Shown here: positions 1 to 8,475 of the stretch, in pieces
Numbering within the stretch: the stretch's first letter is position 1
Layout of the letters: each line of letters opens with the position of its first letter
NCBI GenBank assembly: GCA_903928445.1
Contig: CAIYRB010000133.1
Coordinates: forward strand, 1-64,000
DNA: 64,000 nucleotides
Direction of reading: 5' to 3'
From: an uncultured Pseudomonadota bacterium
GTDB lineage: Bacteria; Bdellovibrionota_B; Oligoflexia; Oligoflexales; CAIYRB01
Made by a program: the position numbers and the translations under genes
The notes under the pieces: model-generated
Database searches by the model: none
What the model was told of the DNA's origin: nothing
What the model saw: only the letters and a program-made list of their open reading frames with translations

Positions 1-174
1 AAATGCGCTCCCCCTTTAACGCAGATCCGTAGATGGCTCAACCAACTCATGCGCGAGATCATCTGCACGGACTGCGGAGCGCATTCTATCTGGCGACCCA
101 GTTTGTTTCGAAATTCCTCTTAAATACTTAACGTAGTAGTGCTAATAGCGCGCGCTTTACTACGCTGGTCGTCG

Positions 175-993
175 CTATTTCTTCGCTTCACCGCGGAGCC
201 CCGTCGCTTGAAACCACACCTGGTGGAAAAACATAGCCTGCGCTTCAGCCTCTGTCTTGATGCGATCGAGGAGCTTGCGCGCCGCCGGCCTCTGGCGCAA
301 CGGCAAAAAGTTGAGATAGCTCGGCGCATAGTGTTCAACCCACGCCAACACCTGCTCTCTACCACCGGTAACAGGGTGCAGCTTCGTGGTAACTTGCTCA
401 AATCCAGCTTGGGCCAAATACCAAGCGAGTTTGCGGCCGCTGTACGGATCACCTCCCAGCGCAGCCTGGCCCTTCTGGATGCGCAGATACAAAGGCTCCC
501 AACCATCGACTGGTGGCACTACCGTCATCCAGGCACGGTCGGTATCTTCGACAAATATGGTGCCCCCGGGTACTAGTAGCGAACGTAGATTTTTGAGTGC
601 TTGCACCGGTTCCTGCAGATGCTGTAAGACCAGACGCATATGGATAAAATCGAAGCGGCCCAGCGGTTTCAGGCTGCTCGGAGCGAAGACGTCCGCAACC
701 TCGAGAGTTAGATTCTGACACTTTTTCTTAGCGACCAGTGCGGCCGCACTGGTGATGAGATCCTGGCTGCGGTCTATCCCCACCACCTCGCCAGACCGCA
801 GAAACTTCGCTAAGGCCAAAGCCCTGTCACCGGTGCCAGAGCCGACATCAAGTACCCGCATAGTTGCGGTCAGCCCGCTACTTTTGAGGGTCGGGATGAA
901 ATTGCTAAGGCCATCCTGTGCTCGTGCCGCCAAATGCCTGGCTTCGGCGGATCTGTCCTCGAAGCTGTCAAAGTCGTAAGAGCTTCTTTGCAT
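175..993 (-). CDS. Class I SAM-dependent methyltransferase
   Basis: The protein of about 272 residues has a Rossmann methyltransferase core: motif I VLDVGSGTGDRALALAK, an acidic strand end GEVVGIDRSQDLI, and FDFIHMRLVLQHL where motif IV is expected. This fits a small-molecule or lipid methyltransferase of the UbiE/Methyltransf_11 type; the substrate is not readable. I start it at the ATG at 993, which has AGGA about 12 bases upstream. An in-frame GTG at 1041 would add 16 residues but has no usable ribosome binding site. It is monocistronic by appearance, since the next minus-strand gene ends more than 140 bases away. Family is fairly certain, function unknown. Confidence 0.8.
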   Translation of the reverse strand: MQRSSYDFDSFEDRSAEARHLAARAQDGLSNFIPTLKSSGLTATMRVLDVGSGTGDRALALAKFLRSGEVVGIDRSQDLITSAAALVAKKKCQNLTLEVADVFAPSSLKPLGRFDFIHMRLVLQHLQEPVQALKNLRSLLVPGGTIFVEDTDRAWMTVVPPVDGWEPLYLRIQKGQAALGGDPYSGRKLAWYLAQAGFEQVTTKLHPVTGGREQVLAWVEHYAPSYLNFLPLRQRPAARKLLDRIKTEAEAQAMFFHQVWFQATGLRGEAKK

Positions 994-1134
994 GGGAATT
1001 GGGGATCCTAAACTAAAAGAAATATAATTCCACGCCAACACCCTTCACCCACGTCGATCGGCAACAATTCTTACTAAACCGAAATTTCTCGGGTCTCGAA
1101 CCCCTCGCGCTGAAATAGCGGCGCGCCATTTAGC

Positions 1135-1503
1135 TCACCAACCATCCACCGGACGATGATACAGCTTGCCATTCATGATGCCGCGACAGCTCAGAGTATC
1201 GATATGATTTAGGTAAATATAGGCCTCTGAAAATAATTGCTGACTGATGCAAAGCTCCTGAAACATGTCGCGATCACATCGCTCATTTTTGATCTCCGCA
1301 GTTGCGCCGCGCCGCTCCAACGAAACGCAGATCTCTTTCATTTGCCTATTCGTCCAAGCTCCATCATAGAACTCAATGCACCCCTGTCCGTAGACTCCCT
1401 GAATGTGACAACTGCCGAAAAATTGTGGTGCTTCGACGCCGTCGTTGTCGGCAAGCACGGGATTCGCAAATAGCAGTAGGAACGCGAGTCTTTTGCATAT
1501 CAT
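1135..1503 (-). CDS. Small secreted cysteine-containing protein, unknown function
   Basis: The 122-residue product begins with a basic/hydrophobic segment (MICKRLAFLLLF) ending in PVLA|DND, a plausible signal peptidase I site. The mature part has six cysteines, including GSCHIQGVYGQGCIEF and ERCDRDMFQELC, which suggests disulfides in the periplasm or outside. I do not recognise the family. The ATG has only a weak upstream purine stretch. It stands alone between a methyltransferase and a carbonic anhydrase. The signal peptide and clustered cysteines argue that it is real, but no neighbour supports a role. Confidence 0.5.
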   Translation of the reverse strand: MICKRLAFLLLFANPVLADNDGVEAPQFFGSCHIQGVYGQGCIEFYDGAWTNRQMKEICVSLERRGATAEIKNERCDRDMFQELCISQQLFSEAYIYLNHIDTLSCRGIMNGKLYHRPVDGW

Positions 1504-1720
1504 GTCTTAGATCACCCATTTATGGTTCGTAAGGTAAGATAGCATCCTACAGTTCTTCTAGCGTAAGCGGCAGCCGACTAAACCGGCTGCCTTGCTCCTC
1601 TATGCTGAACAGCACTCCCTTTTCAGAGAGACTCAGGCGGCTTTCGCCAATATGCATCCGGGTGCTCAGCAGTCACGCCGCGGGGGACCAACACACTCGC
1701 CAAGTGCATCACGAAAACAT

Positions 1721-2410
1721 CTAGCTCCCCGCCGCCGGCCTCCCAATACAAGCCCCCGTCAAAGCCATCTGCTCCGCCCAATCATCCACCAGCTTAAAGC
1801 GCTTAAGCCTTGGATCATATCCAATCACCTCAGCACGAGCGATATCAAACCACCAAGCATGAATCGACAGCTCGCCAGAATCAACACGCTCCCGCACGAA
1901 CGGATAAGTCAAAAAGTGTGACGCCTGCTCGATAACATTAAGCTGAGACAAGCGATTCACTTCCGAAAGACCTGGGTCAATCTCTTCCCCTGCCCGGCAC
2001 CGAGCTAGTGCCGGGTGAGCCGCTGCCAACCACGATTTAAGATTTGGCCACGGCACGTTCTCTAACCCACTGAGCAGCGCTTGCATCGCCCCGCATTCGG
2101 AATGCCCGCAGATGATGATGTCGCGTACACGAAGGTTGTTTACCGCAAATTCGATCGCCGCAGCCTCACTGCGATCCGACGTGCTGACCCCGTACGCATC
2201 GCAGTAGGGCACCAAATTGCCGACATTACGCACGACAAATAGATCGCCAGGTTCCGTCGATGCAAACACGTTGAGAGCAACACGGCTGTCACTGCAGCAG
2301 ACAAAGAGTGCGTCGGGACGCTGACCAAGCGCGAGTTGCGCAAATAAGGTCTTTTGTCCCGGCGTCGATTCCTCCCGAAACCGGGCGATACCACGGATCA
2401 GCTTGTGCAT
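1721..2410 (-). CDS. Beta-class carbonic anhydrase
   Basis: This cytosolic zinc enzyme interconverts CO2 and bicarbonate. The 229-residue chain has the beta-class ligands: Cys39 in the CCSDSR motif (with the Asp41-Arg43 dyad) and His103-x-x-Cys106 in IICGHSECGA. Length is normal for the family. A GGGAGG five bases before the ATG fixes the start. It is divergent from the SET-domain gene at 2650. Bicarbonate for carboxylations and pH balance is the usual role; no transporter of the SulP type sits beside it. Confidence 0.93.
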   Translation of the reverse strand: MHKLIRGIARFREESTPGQKTLFAQLALGQRPDALFVCCSDSRVALNVFASTEPGDLFVVRNVGNLVPYCDAYGVSTSDRSEAAAIEFAVNNLRVRDIIICGHSECGAMQALLSGLENVPWPNLKSWLAAAHPALARCRAGEEIDPGLSEVNRLSQLNVIEQASHFLTYPFVRERVDSGELSIHAWWFDIARAEVIGYDPRLKRFKLVDDWAEQMALTGACIGRPAAGS

Positions 2411-2649
2411 GGCAGCCTCCCTGTCAAACCCGGCTGGGGTCGCGGTGTGTGGACTTCTTTCTCACATATACCATTCAGATCCACTTGTTAACCGAGAACG
2501 GCGAGGCTGCCGGTCCATGCTCACGCCGCAAACGCGCGCCGCTCAAGGCAACCGGACGAGAAGGCTACCAGAAAGCCGCGCCCACGCCTTGTCACAGCCT
2601 CCCTCGTCCTTTACAACAGATGGGAACCTTTTTTTGCGGCAAGGACTCC

Positions 2650-3162
2650 ATGTTCAAAACCAGCAGCACCCGCCAGCAGCAGGAAGACCTCAATCAACCT
2701 CCCTCACTCGTTTTGCACGAAGAGGTTTGCGGCAAAGGCCGCGGAGTTTTTGCCGGTCAACCCTTTAAAAAGGGCGCCTTGGTGCTGGAGTTCCTCGGCG
2801 AGGTCAGAGACGTCAGCGAGCTAAACGACCTGACCCACGCGCTCCAGATCGGGCCGCGGGACTTCTTGACCGCATCAGGCGGCATCGATGACTACGTCAA
2901 TCACTCCTGTCGGCCTAATTGCGGGATTCGCGTCGACAACGGCCGGGTCATTCTTTTCGCGCTGCGGGATATTCACATCGACGAGGAGATCCTCTTCGAC
3001 TACTCGACGACGCAAAGCGGCGGCTACTGGGAAATGGACTGTCAATGCGGCGTGCCGACGTGCAGGGGCCGTATCGGCGACTTCAAAGACCTGCCGGCTG
3101 AGCACCAGCAGTTCTATATCAGCCAGCGCGCGGTCCTGACCTTTTTGCTCACGAACGATTGA
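2650..3162 (+). CDS. Small SET-domain protein with post-SET motif
   Basis: The 170-residue protein is essentially a bare SET domain: GRGVFAGQPFKKGALV (SAM-binding N-terminal part, residues 30-45), NHSC at 84-87, an Ile-Leu-Phe-Asp-Tyr motif near 114-118, and a cysteine-rich post-SET segment CQCGVPTCRG (Cys131, Cys133, Cys138). SET proteins methylate protein lysines. Bacterial copies of this size are known but their targets mostly are not. I start at the ATG at 2650, preceded by AAGGA; a longer in-frame open stretch upstream lacks a ribosome binding site and overlaps the carbonic anhydrase promoter region. Active-site residues look intact. Confidence 0.85.
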   Translation: MFKTSSTRQQQEDLNQPPSLVLHEEVCGKGRGVFAGQPFKKGALVLEFLGEVRDVSELNDLTHALQIGPRDFLTASGGIDDYVNHSCRPNCGIRVDNGRVILFALRDIHIDEEILFDYSTTQSGGYWEMDCQCGVPTCRGRIGDFKDLPAEHQQFYISQRAVLTFLLTND

Positions 3163-3164
3163 GG

Positions 3165-4073
3165 CTAGACCTGACCATCCAGCGTGAGCAAGGCCTGGTA
3201 CAGGCCTGGACGCCGATCACGGAAAAAACCCATTCCGGCGCGAAACTCCCGGGCTGCTGCTAGATCGAGGTCGGCGTGCAGTACGCCCTCAAAGCTTGGC
3301 TGGCCCTCGCATAGCATCTCGCCCCGGTAATCGGTTGCAAAGGAATGGCCGTAAAAGGTGCAGCTGGAGGCATCAAATCGTTCGACGCCGATGCGGTTTG
3401 CTGCAGCCACATAGACGGCATTGTGTACGGCATGGCCGATCATGGCCCGCTGCCACATCGCCGGGGTGTTAGGCGTCGACACTTGGTCCGCTGGTTCGCT
3501 ACCGATCGCCGTGGGGTATAACAACAGATCAGCCCCCTGCAAGGCCATGGCACGCGCGCATTCGGGAAACCACTGGTCCCAGCAGATGCCGACGCCGATG
3601 CGACCAAAGCGCGTCGACCACGACTTAAACCCAGAGTCACCCGGAGCGAAATAGTACTTCTCTTCATAGCCGGGGCCATCGGGAATATGGCTTTTGCGGT
3701 ACACTCCGAGCCGACTTCCATCAGCATCAAACATCGCTACGCTGTTGTAATACACCGGGCCCGAGCGCTCAAAGAAGCTGACCGGCAGCACCACCCCAAG
3801 CTCAGCAGCCAAATGCCGAAAATCCTCTAAAAAAGGGTGCTGCTCCACGGGATGCGCCCAGCTAAAAAACTCCTCGCGCTCGACTTGGCAAAAATACTGC
3901 TGGGCAAACAGCTCCGGCAGTAAGATCACCTGGCCACCCGCCGCGGCCGCTTGCCGCACCAAGGTCTTGGCCTTGGCCAAGTTGGCCAACATATCCGTGC
4001 CGACCTGCATTTGAACCAGGGCCAAGCGCACCGTCTGGGTCGCTTGAGTCGCTTGATTGGTCGCTTGGCTCAT
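3165..4073 (-). CDS. aguB: N-carbamoylputrescine amidase
   Basis: This is a nitrilase-superfamily amidohydrolase that converts N-carbamoylputrescine to putrescine, CO2 and ammonia. The 302-residue chain has the Glu-Lys-Cys triad: Glu54 in LLPELFAQQYF, Lys127 in YRKSHIPDGPGY and Cys164 in VGICWDQWFPE, with surrounding sequence typical of the AguB subfamily. Its ATG overlaps the TGA of aguA by four bases, so translation is coupled, and the two make the agmatine-to-putrescine pathway. The first 14 residues are a Gln/Thr/Ala repeat (QATQATQT) of no obvious function. It ends three bases from the SET gene on the opposite strand. Confidence 0.95.
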   Translation of the reverse strand: MSQATNQATQATQTVRLALVQMQVGTDMLANLAKAKTLVRQAAAAGGQVILLPELFAQQYFCQVEREEFFSWAHPVEQHPFLEDFRHLAAELGVVLPVSFFERSGPVYYNSVAMFDADGSRLGVYRKSHIPDGPGYEEKYYFAPGDSGFKSWSTRFGRIGVGICWDQWFPECARAMALQGADLLLYPTAIGSEPADQVSTPNTPAMWQRAMIGHAVHNAVYVAAANRIGVERFDASSCTFYGHSFATDYRGEMLCEGQPSFEGVLHADLDLAAAREFRAGMGFFRDRRPGLYQALLTLDGQV

Positions 4074-5152
4074 AGAAAGGCCTTTGGCTGCTGCTGGGTC
4101 AAGCAGTGAAAACTGCCGCCTCCCGTGATCAAGTGGCGCGACGACAGGCCGATCACCTGGCGATCTGGAAAGGCCTTTTTAAGCACCTGGAGGGCTTTGT
4201 CGTCCTGCGCGTCCCCATATTGAGGCACGATCACCGCATCATTCAAGACGTAAAAATTCGCATACGTCGCCGGCAGTCGCTGACCATCAGCCAGGGCCAG
4301 CGGCTCTTCCGGACGCGGTAGTTCTAGCACCGTCAAAGGTTCACCCGAGGGCAACCGCACCTGCTGCAAAATCTGTAGGTTTTCGCGCATTGCGGCAATA
4401 TTTGGATCATTGGACGAAGTCCCGGCGACTGGCACCGACGTCACGACGGTGGTTGGTCCGGTAAACCGCGAAATCGTGTCGACATGGCCATCGGTGTGAT
4501 CACCCTCTAAGCCCTGGCGCAGCCATACGACCTGCGTGATGCCAAGATAGTCTCTTAAGTAGGTTTCTAGCTGCGCCTTGCTAAAGCCTGGATTGCGCGT
4601 TGGCGTTAGCAGGCATTGCTCCGTCGTCAAGCAAAGGCCAGCTCCATTGACGTCTAGCGAGCCCCCCTCCATGATGAGGTCAGCATCGAAGCGTGGCTGA
4701 CCGAGCAGCGCGGCCATCGCCAAAGGCACCTGGTTATCCTGCTCCCAGTCGTACTTCCCGCCCCAAGCATTAAAGCCCCAATTGATCATCGCCGTCCCTG
4801 GCTCACCACCTTGGCCGACAAAGCCGGGCCGCGGCAGGACAAAGATGGCGCCATTATCGCGCAGCCACACGTCGTCCAAGGGGACTCGGTGCATCAAGAC
4901 GTTGCCGACGCCTTTGAGGGCTGCCTTAGCGCTCTCTGCCGCCTCATCGTCTCGCAGCAGCAGATGCACTGGCTCAAAGCGTGCAATCATCCGCACCAGG
5001 TCGGCATACTCGCGACGGGCCTCGCTCAGCTTGCCCCACCACATCTCTTCGTCAAACGGCCAGCTCATCCACGTCGCCGCGTGGGGCGCCCATTCTGCAG
5101 GCATGTGCAAACCCAATTGATGGGGCAAGGGACCAACTTGACTCGGCATCAT
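4070..5152 (-). CDS. aguA: Agmatine deiminase
   Basis: This enzyme hydrolyses agmatine to N-carbamoylputrescine and ammonia, the first step of the arginine-decarboxylase route to putrescine. The 360-residue chain shows family signatures: MPAEWAPHAATWMSWP near the N-terminus, a GDHTDGHVD segment carrying catalytic His/Asp, and the C-terminal GGGSFHCLTQQQP with nucleophile Cys350. GGAG precedes two adjacent ATGs at 5152 and 5149; either could start translation. It is the first gene of a two-gene operon with aguB. No arginine decarboxylase gene is in the window. Confidence 0.95.
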   Translation of the reverse strand: MMPSQVGPLPHQLGLHMPAEWAPHAATWMSWPFDEEMWWGKLSEARREYADLVRMIARFEPVHLLLRDDEAAESAKAALKGVGNVLMHRVPLDDVWLRDNGAIFVLPRPGFVGQGGEPGTAMINWGFNAWGGKYDWEQDNQVPLAMAALLGQPRFDADLIMEGGSLDVNGAGLCLTTEQCLLTPTRNPGFSKAQLETYLRDYLGITQVVWLRQGLEGDHTDGHVDTISRFTGPTTVVTSVPVAGTSSNDPNIAAMRENLQILQQVRLPSGEPLTVLELPRPEEPLALADGQRLPATYANFYVLNDAVIVPQYGDAQDDKALQVLKKAFPDRQVIGLSSRHLITGGGSFHCLTQQQPKAFL

Positions 5153-5289
5153 TCAACTCCTGGCAAAGATCAAAAAACCACTAGGTGATTACAGGACGGA
5201 TCACGCCAGGTCATTCGGATATTTGGCAGTCAGGTCGTTGGCGCTAGAAAGAAGAAAAGACCCTGGAGCGAATCTTGAGCGGAGAAAGG

Positions 5290-5379
5290 TGGCGGAGAGA
5301 GTGGGATTTGAACCCACGGTACAGTTTCCCGTACGCGGCCTTAGCAAGGCCGTGCCTTAAGCCACTCGGCCATCTCTCC
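5290..5379 (-). tRNA. tRNA-Ser (GCU)
   Basis: On the minus strand the 90-base sequence folds as a class II tRNA: acceptor stem GGAGAGA/TCTCTCC, D arm GCCGAGTGGCTTAAGGC, anticodon loop TTGCTAA with anticodon GCT (plus-strand 5343-5345), a long variable arm and the T arm GGGTTCAAATCCC. The 3' CCA is encoded (5290-5292). It reads AGC/AGU serine codons. A good sigma-70-like promoter lies upstream at 5431-5460. Confidence 0.96.
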
Positions 5380-5430
5380 AAAACACGCTAGATCAACTGG
5401 GAATCAAAAGCGGATGACCCGCGAGCAAGG

Positions 5431-5460
5431 GTTATACTTGCTAAGGGCCCAGGCCGTCAA
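5431..5460 (-). promoter_or_regulatory. Putative sigma-70-type promoter of tRNA-Ser(GCU)
   Basis: Read on the minus strand there is TTGACG (5455-5460), an 18-base spacer and TATAAC (5431-5436), each one mismatch from consensus. The -10 box is about 51 bases before the tRNA 5' end, allowing a short precursor leader. It is called from sequence only. Confidence 0.5.
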
Positions 5461-5576
5461 AGCTTTACTCATCTTCTTTGGCAAAAACATCGGCTCTAGT
5501 TAGTCGTTGGCTTTTGCTGCGGCTCCAGCCGCAATATAAGCCGCAAATCTATGGGATTGGGCGCTTTTAGGGGAGA

Positions 5577-5665
<89 letters not shown>

Positions 5666-5715
5666 TTGCGACCCGGGCATGGTATCATACGCCATATGTT
5701 TCGCTACCTCATCTG

Positions 5716-6789
5716 TTGTGCGGGCCCGTGCTTCCTAAAATATCTCACATATTTCTCGGTTTTAGCCTTGTTTTAAGTTCAGCGCCATCCATCGCGACGG
5801 CTGAATCTAACCCCGAGGCAGCAGACCTGCAGTTCTTCGGTGACGTCATGCTCAGCGCCAAGTCTGTCACTCAAACCCAATCCTCAGCACGCAACCCAAA
5901 CCTATTCGCCGCCTCGATGAGTCTGTTGAATTCCGCCAAACACAATGTCGCAAACCTCGAAGGTGTCATCACGGACACCCCGATACCCTACGAATATAAG
6001 CACTTCTTACTACCTATGCCGCTAGACAGCGGCGACATCCTAAGTGCTGCGCGGATCGACATCGTCACTCTGGCCAATAACCACGCCATGGATTTTGGCT
6101 TCCAAGGCCTGCTGTCGACCGTTGCGGCTCTGAGCCGGTCGGGGATCTCCTATGGCGGGGCGGGAATCAATGCTGCTGCTGCATCGACCCCAGTCTTGAT
6201 CCGGCTACCGGGGCAGACGGTATGCCTTCTGGCCTTCTCGCGGACCTTACCGATCAGCTTTTGGGCAACCAAGAGCCGAGCCGGAACAGCCTCGGCCGCA
6301 CCAAAGTCTGTCTCCGAACAAGTCGGCGCCTGCGCCGAAGCCGGCTATTTTACCGTCGCGGCCTTTCACTGGGGCCAAGAAGAGCGCAGCTCGCCGATGG
6401 CCTATCAAATTGAGCTAGCCCACCTCGCCATCGACGCAGGAGCCAGCCTCGTGATCGGCCACCATCCCCACCGCCTGCAAAACATGGAAGTCTATCGGGG
6501 CCGCCCTATCCTCTACTCGCTGGGCAACTTTGCCTTTGGCAGCGAGCCTGCGCAGGATGACCAAAGCGGCCTAGCGGTTCGCTTGCGCCTGCCACGCTCC
6601 GAGGGCGATCAAACTCTAATCGATCTGGTCCCGCTAGAGGTCAGCAATAGCCTAGTCCGCTTCGTCCCACGACCCTCTAGCCGGACCGAAGCGGACGAGT
6701 TCCGGGCCTTTCTCCCGAAAGAGGCCCCTTGTCGACGCCGCCACTCGCCTGAGCGTTGGACCTGCAGGTTCAAACCGGGGCCAGCTTGA
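5716..6789 (+). CDS. CapA-family (poly-gamma-glutamate capsule type) exported protein
   Basis: The 357-residue protein has the PGA_cap/CapA metallophosphatase-like fold signatures in order: [42 protein letters not shown] and [27 protein letters not shown]. An N-terminal hydrophobic segment ending SIATA|ES is a likely signal peptide. The start is uncertain: TTG at 5716 or GTG at 5728, neither with a good ribosome binding site. CapA proteins take part in polyglutamate capsule synthesis, but no capB/capC is nearby, so the substrate is unknown. Its 3' end overlaps convergent htpX by 20 bases. Confidence 0.82.
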   Translation: MCGPVLPKISHIFLGFSLVLSSAPSIATAESNPEAADLQFFGDVMLSAKSVTQTQSSARNPNLFAASMSLLNSAKHNVANLEGVITDTPIPYEYKHFLLPMPLDSGDILSAARIDIVTLANNHAMDFGFQGLLSTVAALSRSGISYGGAGINAAAASTPVLIRLPGQTVCLLAFSRTLPISFWATKSRAGTASAAPKSVSEQVGACAEAGYFTVAAFHWGQEERSSPMAYQIELAHLAIDAGASLVIGHHPHRLQNMEVYRGRPILYSLGNFAFGSEPAQDDQSGLAVRLRLPRSEGDQTLIDLVPLEVSNSLVRFVPRPSSRTEADEFRAFLPKEAPCRRRHSPERWTCRFKPGPA

Positions 6790-7666
6790 GACGCTCGATA
6801 CGCTGCTCTAGAGGAGGGTGGGTCATCAGCAGCGCCATAATGCCCTTCGGAGCTCCCGCAATCTTCAGGCTTTGAAAGCCCGACTGCCGCGAGTCCACCA
6901 GCTGTTGGGTACGGCGCAGCGAATCTAAGGCACCGATCATTCGGTCCCGACCAGCCAAACGTGCTCCGCCAGAATCAGCGCGGAACTCCCTCTGCCTGGA
7001 AAAGGCGCAAACCACCATGGAGCCTAGCAAGCCAAAGACGATGTCAAAGGCAAACACCAGCAGCTGCTGGACCAAGTAGGACGGCGACCGATCGTCATCA
7101 CCACGCATCGCTTGGGCCACAGCAAAGGCCGCGATGCGCGCAAAAAACATCACAAAGGCATTCACCACACCTTGGAGCAAGGTCATCGTGACCATGTCGC
7201 CGTTGGCGATGTGGCTCACCTCGTGCCCTAAAACCCCTTCGAGTTCGCCCCGGTTCATTCGACTGATCAACCCAGTCGACACCGCAACCAATGCATTGGA
7301 GCGACTTGGACCGGTCGCGAAGGCGTTGACTTCAGGACTGTCATAGACGCCGACTTCCGGCATTTTTGGCAGGCCTGCCGAAGTCGCAAGGCGGTGGACC
7401 AAGGCGACCAACTCCCGCTGATCCGATTGGGTGGTATTTGGGTCGATGATCTGCACGCCCATCATCCACTTGGCCATGGTCTTTGACAGCATCAGCGAAA
7501 TCAAGGAGCCGCCCATGCCCCAGACCGCGCAGAAGGCCATGAGCGAAGAATAGTCGATGCCTCTGGCGGACAGATAGGGGCGTATACCCAGCACCGACAA
7601 GACGATCGACAGCATCGCCATGATAAGCAAGTTGGTTAGAATAAACAGAAACAGCCGCTTTGCCAT
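6770..7666 (-). CDS. htpX: Membrane zinc protease HtpX
   Basis: This inner-membrane M48 metalloprotease takes part in membrane-protein quality control. The 298-residue chain is of usual length, with two N-terminal membrane segments (about 4-30 and 40-62), the zinc motif HEVSH at 148-152, two further hydrophobic stretches (about 163-188 and 198-222), and a downstream glutamate ligand in REFRADSGGARLAG. The C-terminal [13 protein letters not shown] is typical. The gene is alone on its strand. No heat-shock or CpxR-type site is evident. Confidence 0.95.
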   Translation of the reverse strand: MAKRLFLFILTNLLIMAMLSIVLSVLGIRPYLSARGIDYSSLMAFCAVWGMGGSLISLMLSKTMAKWMMGVQIIDPNTTQSDQRELVALVHRLATSAGLPKMPEVGVYDSPEVNAFATGPSRSNALVAVSTGLISRMNRGELEGVLGHEVSHIANGDMVTMTLLQGVVNAFVMFFARIAAFAVAQAMRGDDDRSPSYLVQQLLVFAFDIVFGLLGSMVVCAFSRQREFRADSGGARLAGRDRMIGALDSLRRTQQLVDSRQSGFQSLKIAGAPKGIMALLMTHPPLEQRIERLKLAPV

Positions 7667-7793
7667 GAAATCCTCGCGCCAGGTTTAGGCTCCGCCGCAA
7701 ATGGCGTGAAAAAGCACCCAAAGCAGATCATAAGATCAAAGCTCGAACTGTCAAGCCAGAGTCCCGCCGGGGAGCGGCCTTAGATTAGTGATA

Positions 7794-8429
7794 TCATCGC
7801 GTTATGGGGGCTCGCTCGGCATCTAGCGAGGTTGCTACCTGGCCATTTGGCGGCGTCACTGGAGGCGGCTGATTCAGCACCAACGCTAGGTTCTGGACAA
7901 TGCGAACAACCTCGTTGCCAGGATCAGAGGCCGGCAACCAGGTTGCTCCCATGGTTCCTACGGCGGCCTGCGAGGCATCGCGCAGACGCTCGACGTTGTT
8001 ATGTACGGTCAGGTCGCACAGCCCGTTGCCGGAACGAATCAAGCGCAGCGACAGCTTGTTGCGGTAAACTCCACCACCAAGAAAGAAGCTGTCCCACTCG
8101 GTCGAGATGATGCCACCTTGCCGATCAGCGATCGTCAGATTGTAGTTGTGCAGCAAAACCGTCAAGATTGCGTCCCACACGTCGCCATCGCGCAGGGCAA
8201 AGCGGTAGGTTTGCTTGTCGAGGGCATAAATGGTTGCACGCGGCGGCGCTGTAGACTGCGCAGGAGGCGCCTGCAGAGGCGCTGGCTCACGCCGCGAGGC
8301 CGTGGCACCTGCATCAGGGGTCGGCTTCAGCCGTTGCTCTGAGCGGCGATATTTATCCAACTGCGCGGGCAAGCAGCCAGATAGGGCCAGAGACACTACG
8401 AAGGACAACGTGAAAAAGCGATGGTTCAT
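7794..8429 (-). CDS. Lipoprotein of unknown function
   Basis: The 211-residue protein starts with a lipoprotein signal: LALSGC puts the lipidated Cys at 19, with no Asp at +2, so outer-membrane sorting is likely. A Pro/Ala-rich linker (about 35-70) precedes a compact domain with alternating beta/alpha pattern (DGDVWDAILTVL ... GGIISTEWDSFF ... LSLRLI). This resembles DUF3576/BamC-like lipoproteins, a weak resemblance noted from memory. It lies 46 bases after mdh on the same strand. A 7-bp inverted repeat covers its start codon. Confidence 0.7.
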   Translation of the reverse strand: MNHRFFTLSFVVSLALSGCLPAQLDKYRRSEQRLKPTPDAGATASRREPAPLQAPPAQSTAPPRATIYALDKQTYRFALRDGDVWDAILTVLLHNYNLTIADRQGGIISTEWDSFFLGGGVYRNKLSLRLIRSGNGLCDLTVHNNVERLRDASQAAVGTMGATWLPASDPGNEVVRIVQNLALVLNQPPPVTPPNGQVATSLDAERAPITR

Positions 8430-8444
8430 ATACCCAAGTATATG
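8427..8444 (-). promoter_or_regulatory. Inverted repeat overlapping the lipoprotein start codon
   Basis: CATATAC and GTATATG are separated by four bases. In the minus-strand transcript the ATG of the gene at 8429 forms the end of the right arm, and the G-rich loop/stem border would overlap its ribosome binding site. It could form a start-masking hairpin between mdh and the lipoprotein; the stem is AT-rich and weak. Confidence 0.35.
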
Positions 8445-8475
8445 AGCCCACCGCTTCGAGGGTCAACTGCGCCGT

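Noticed and set aside
1-123. Open frame on the plus strand entering from the left edge, 40 codons, ending TAA at 121-123, with a CTDCG motif
   Set aside because: Too short to separate from chance and no family recognised; it could be the end of a gene that starts outside the window.
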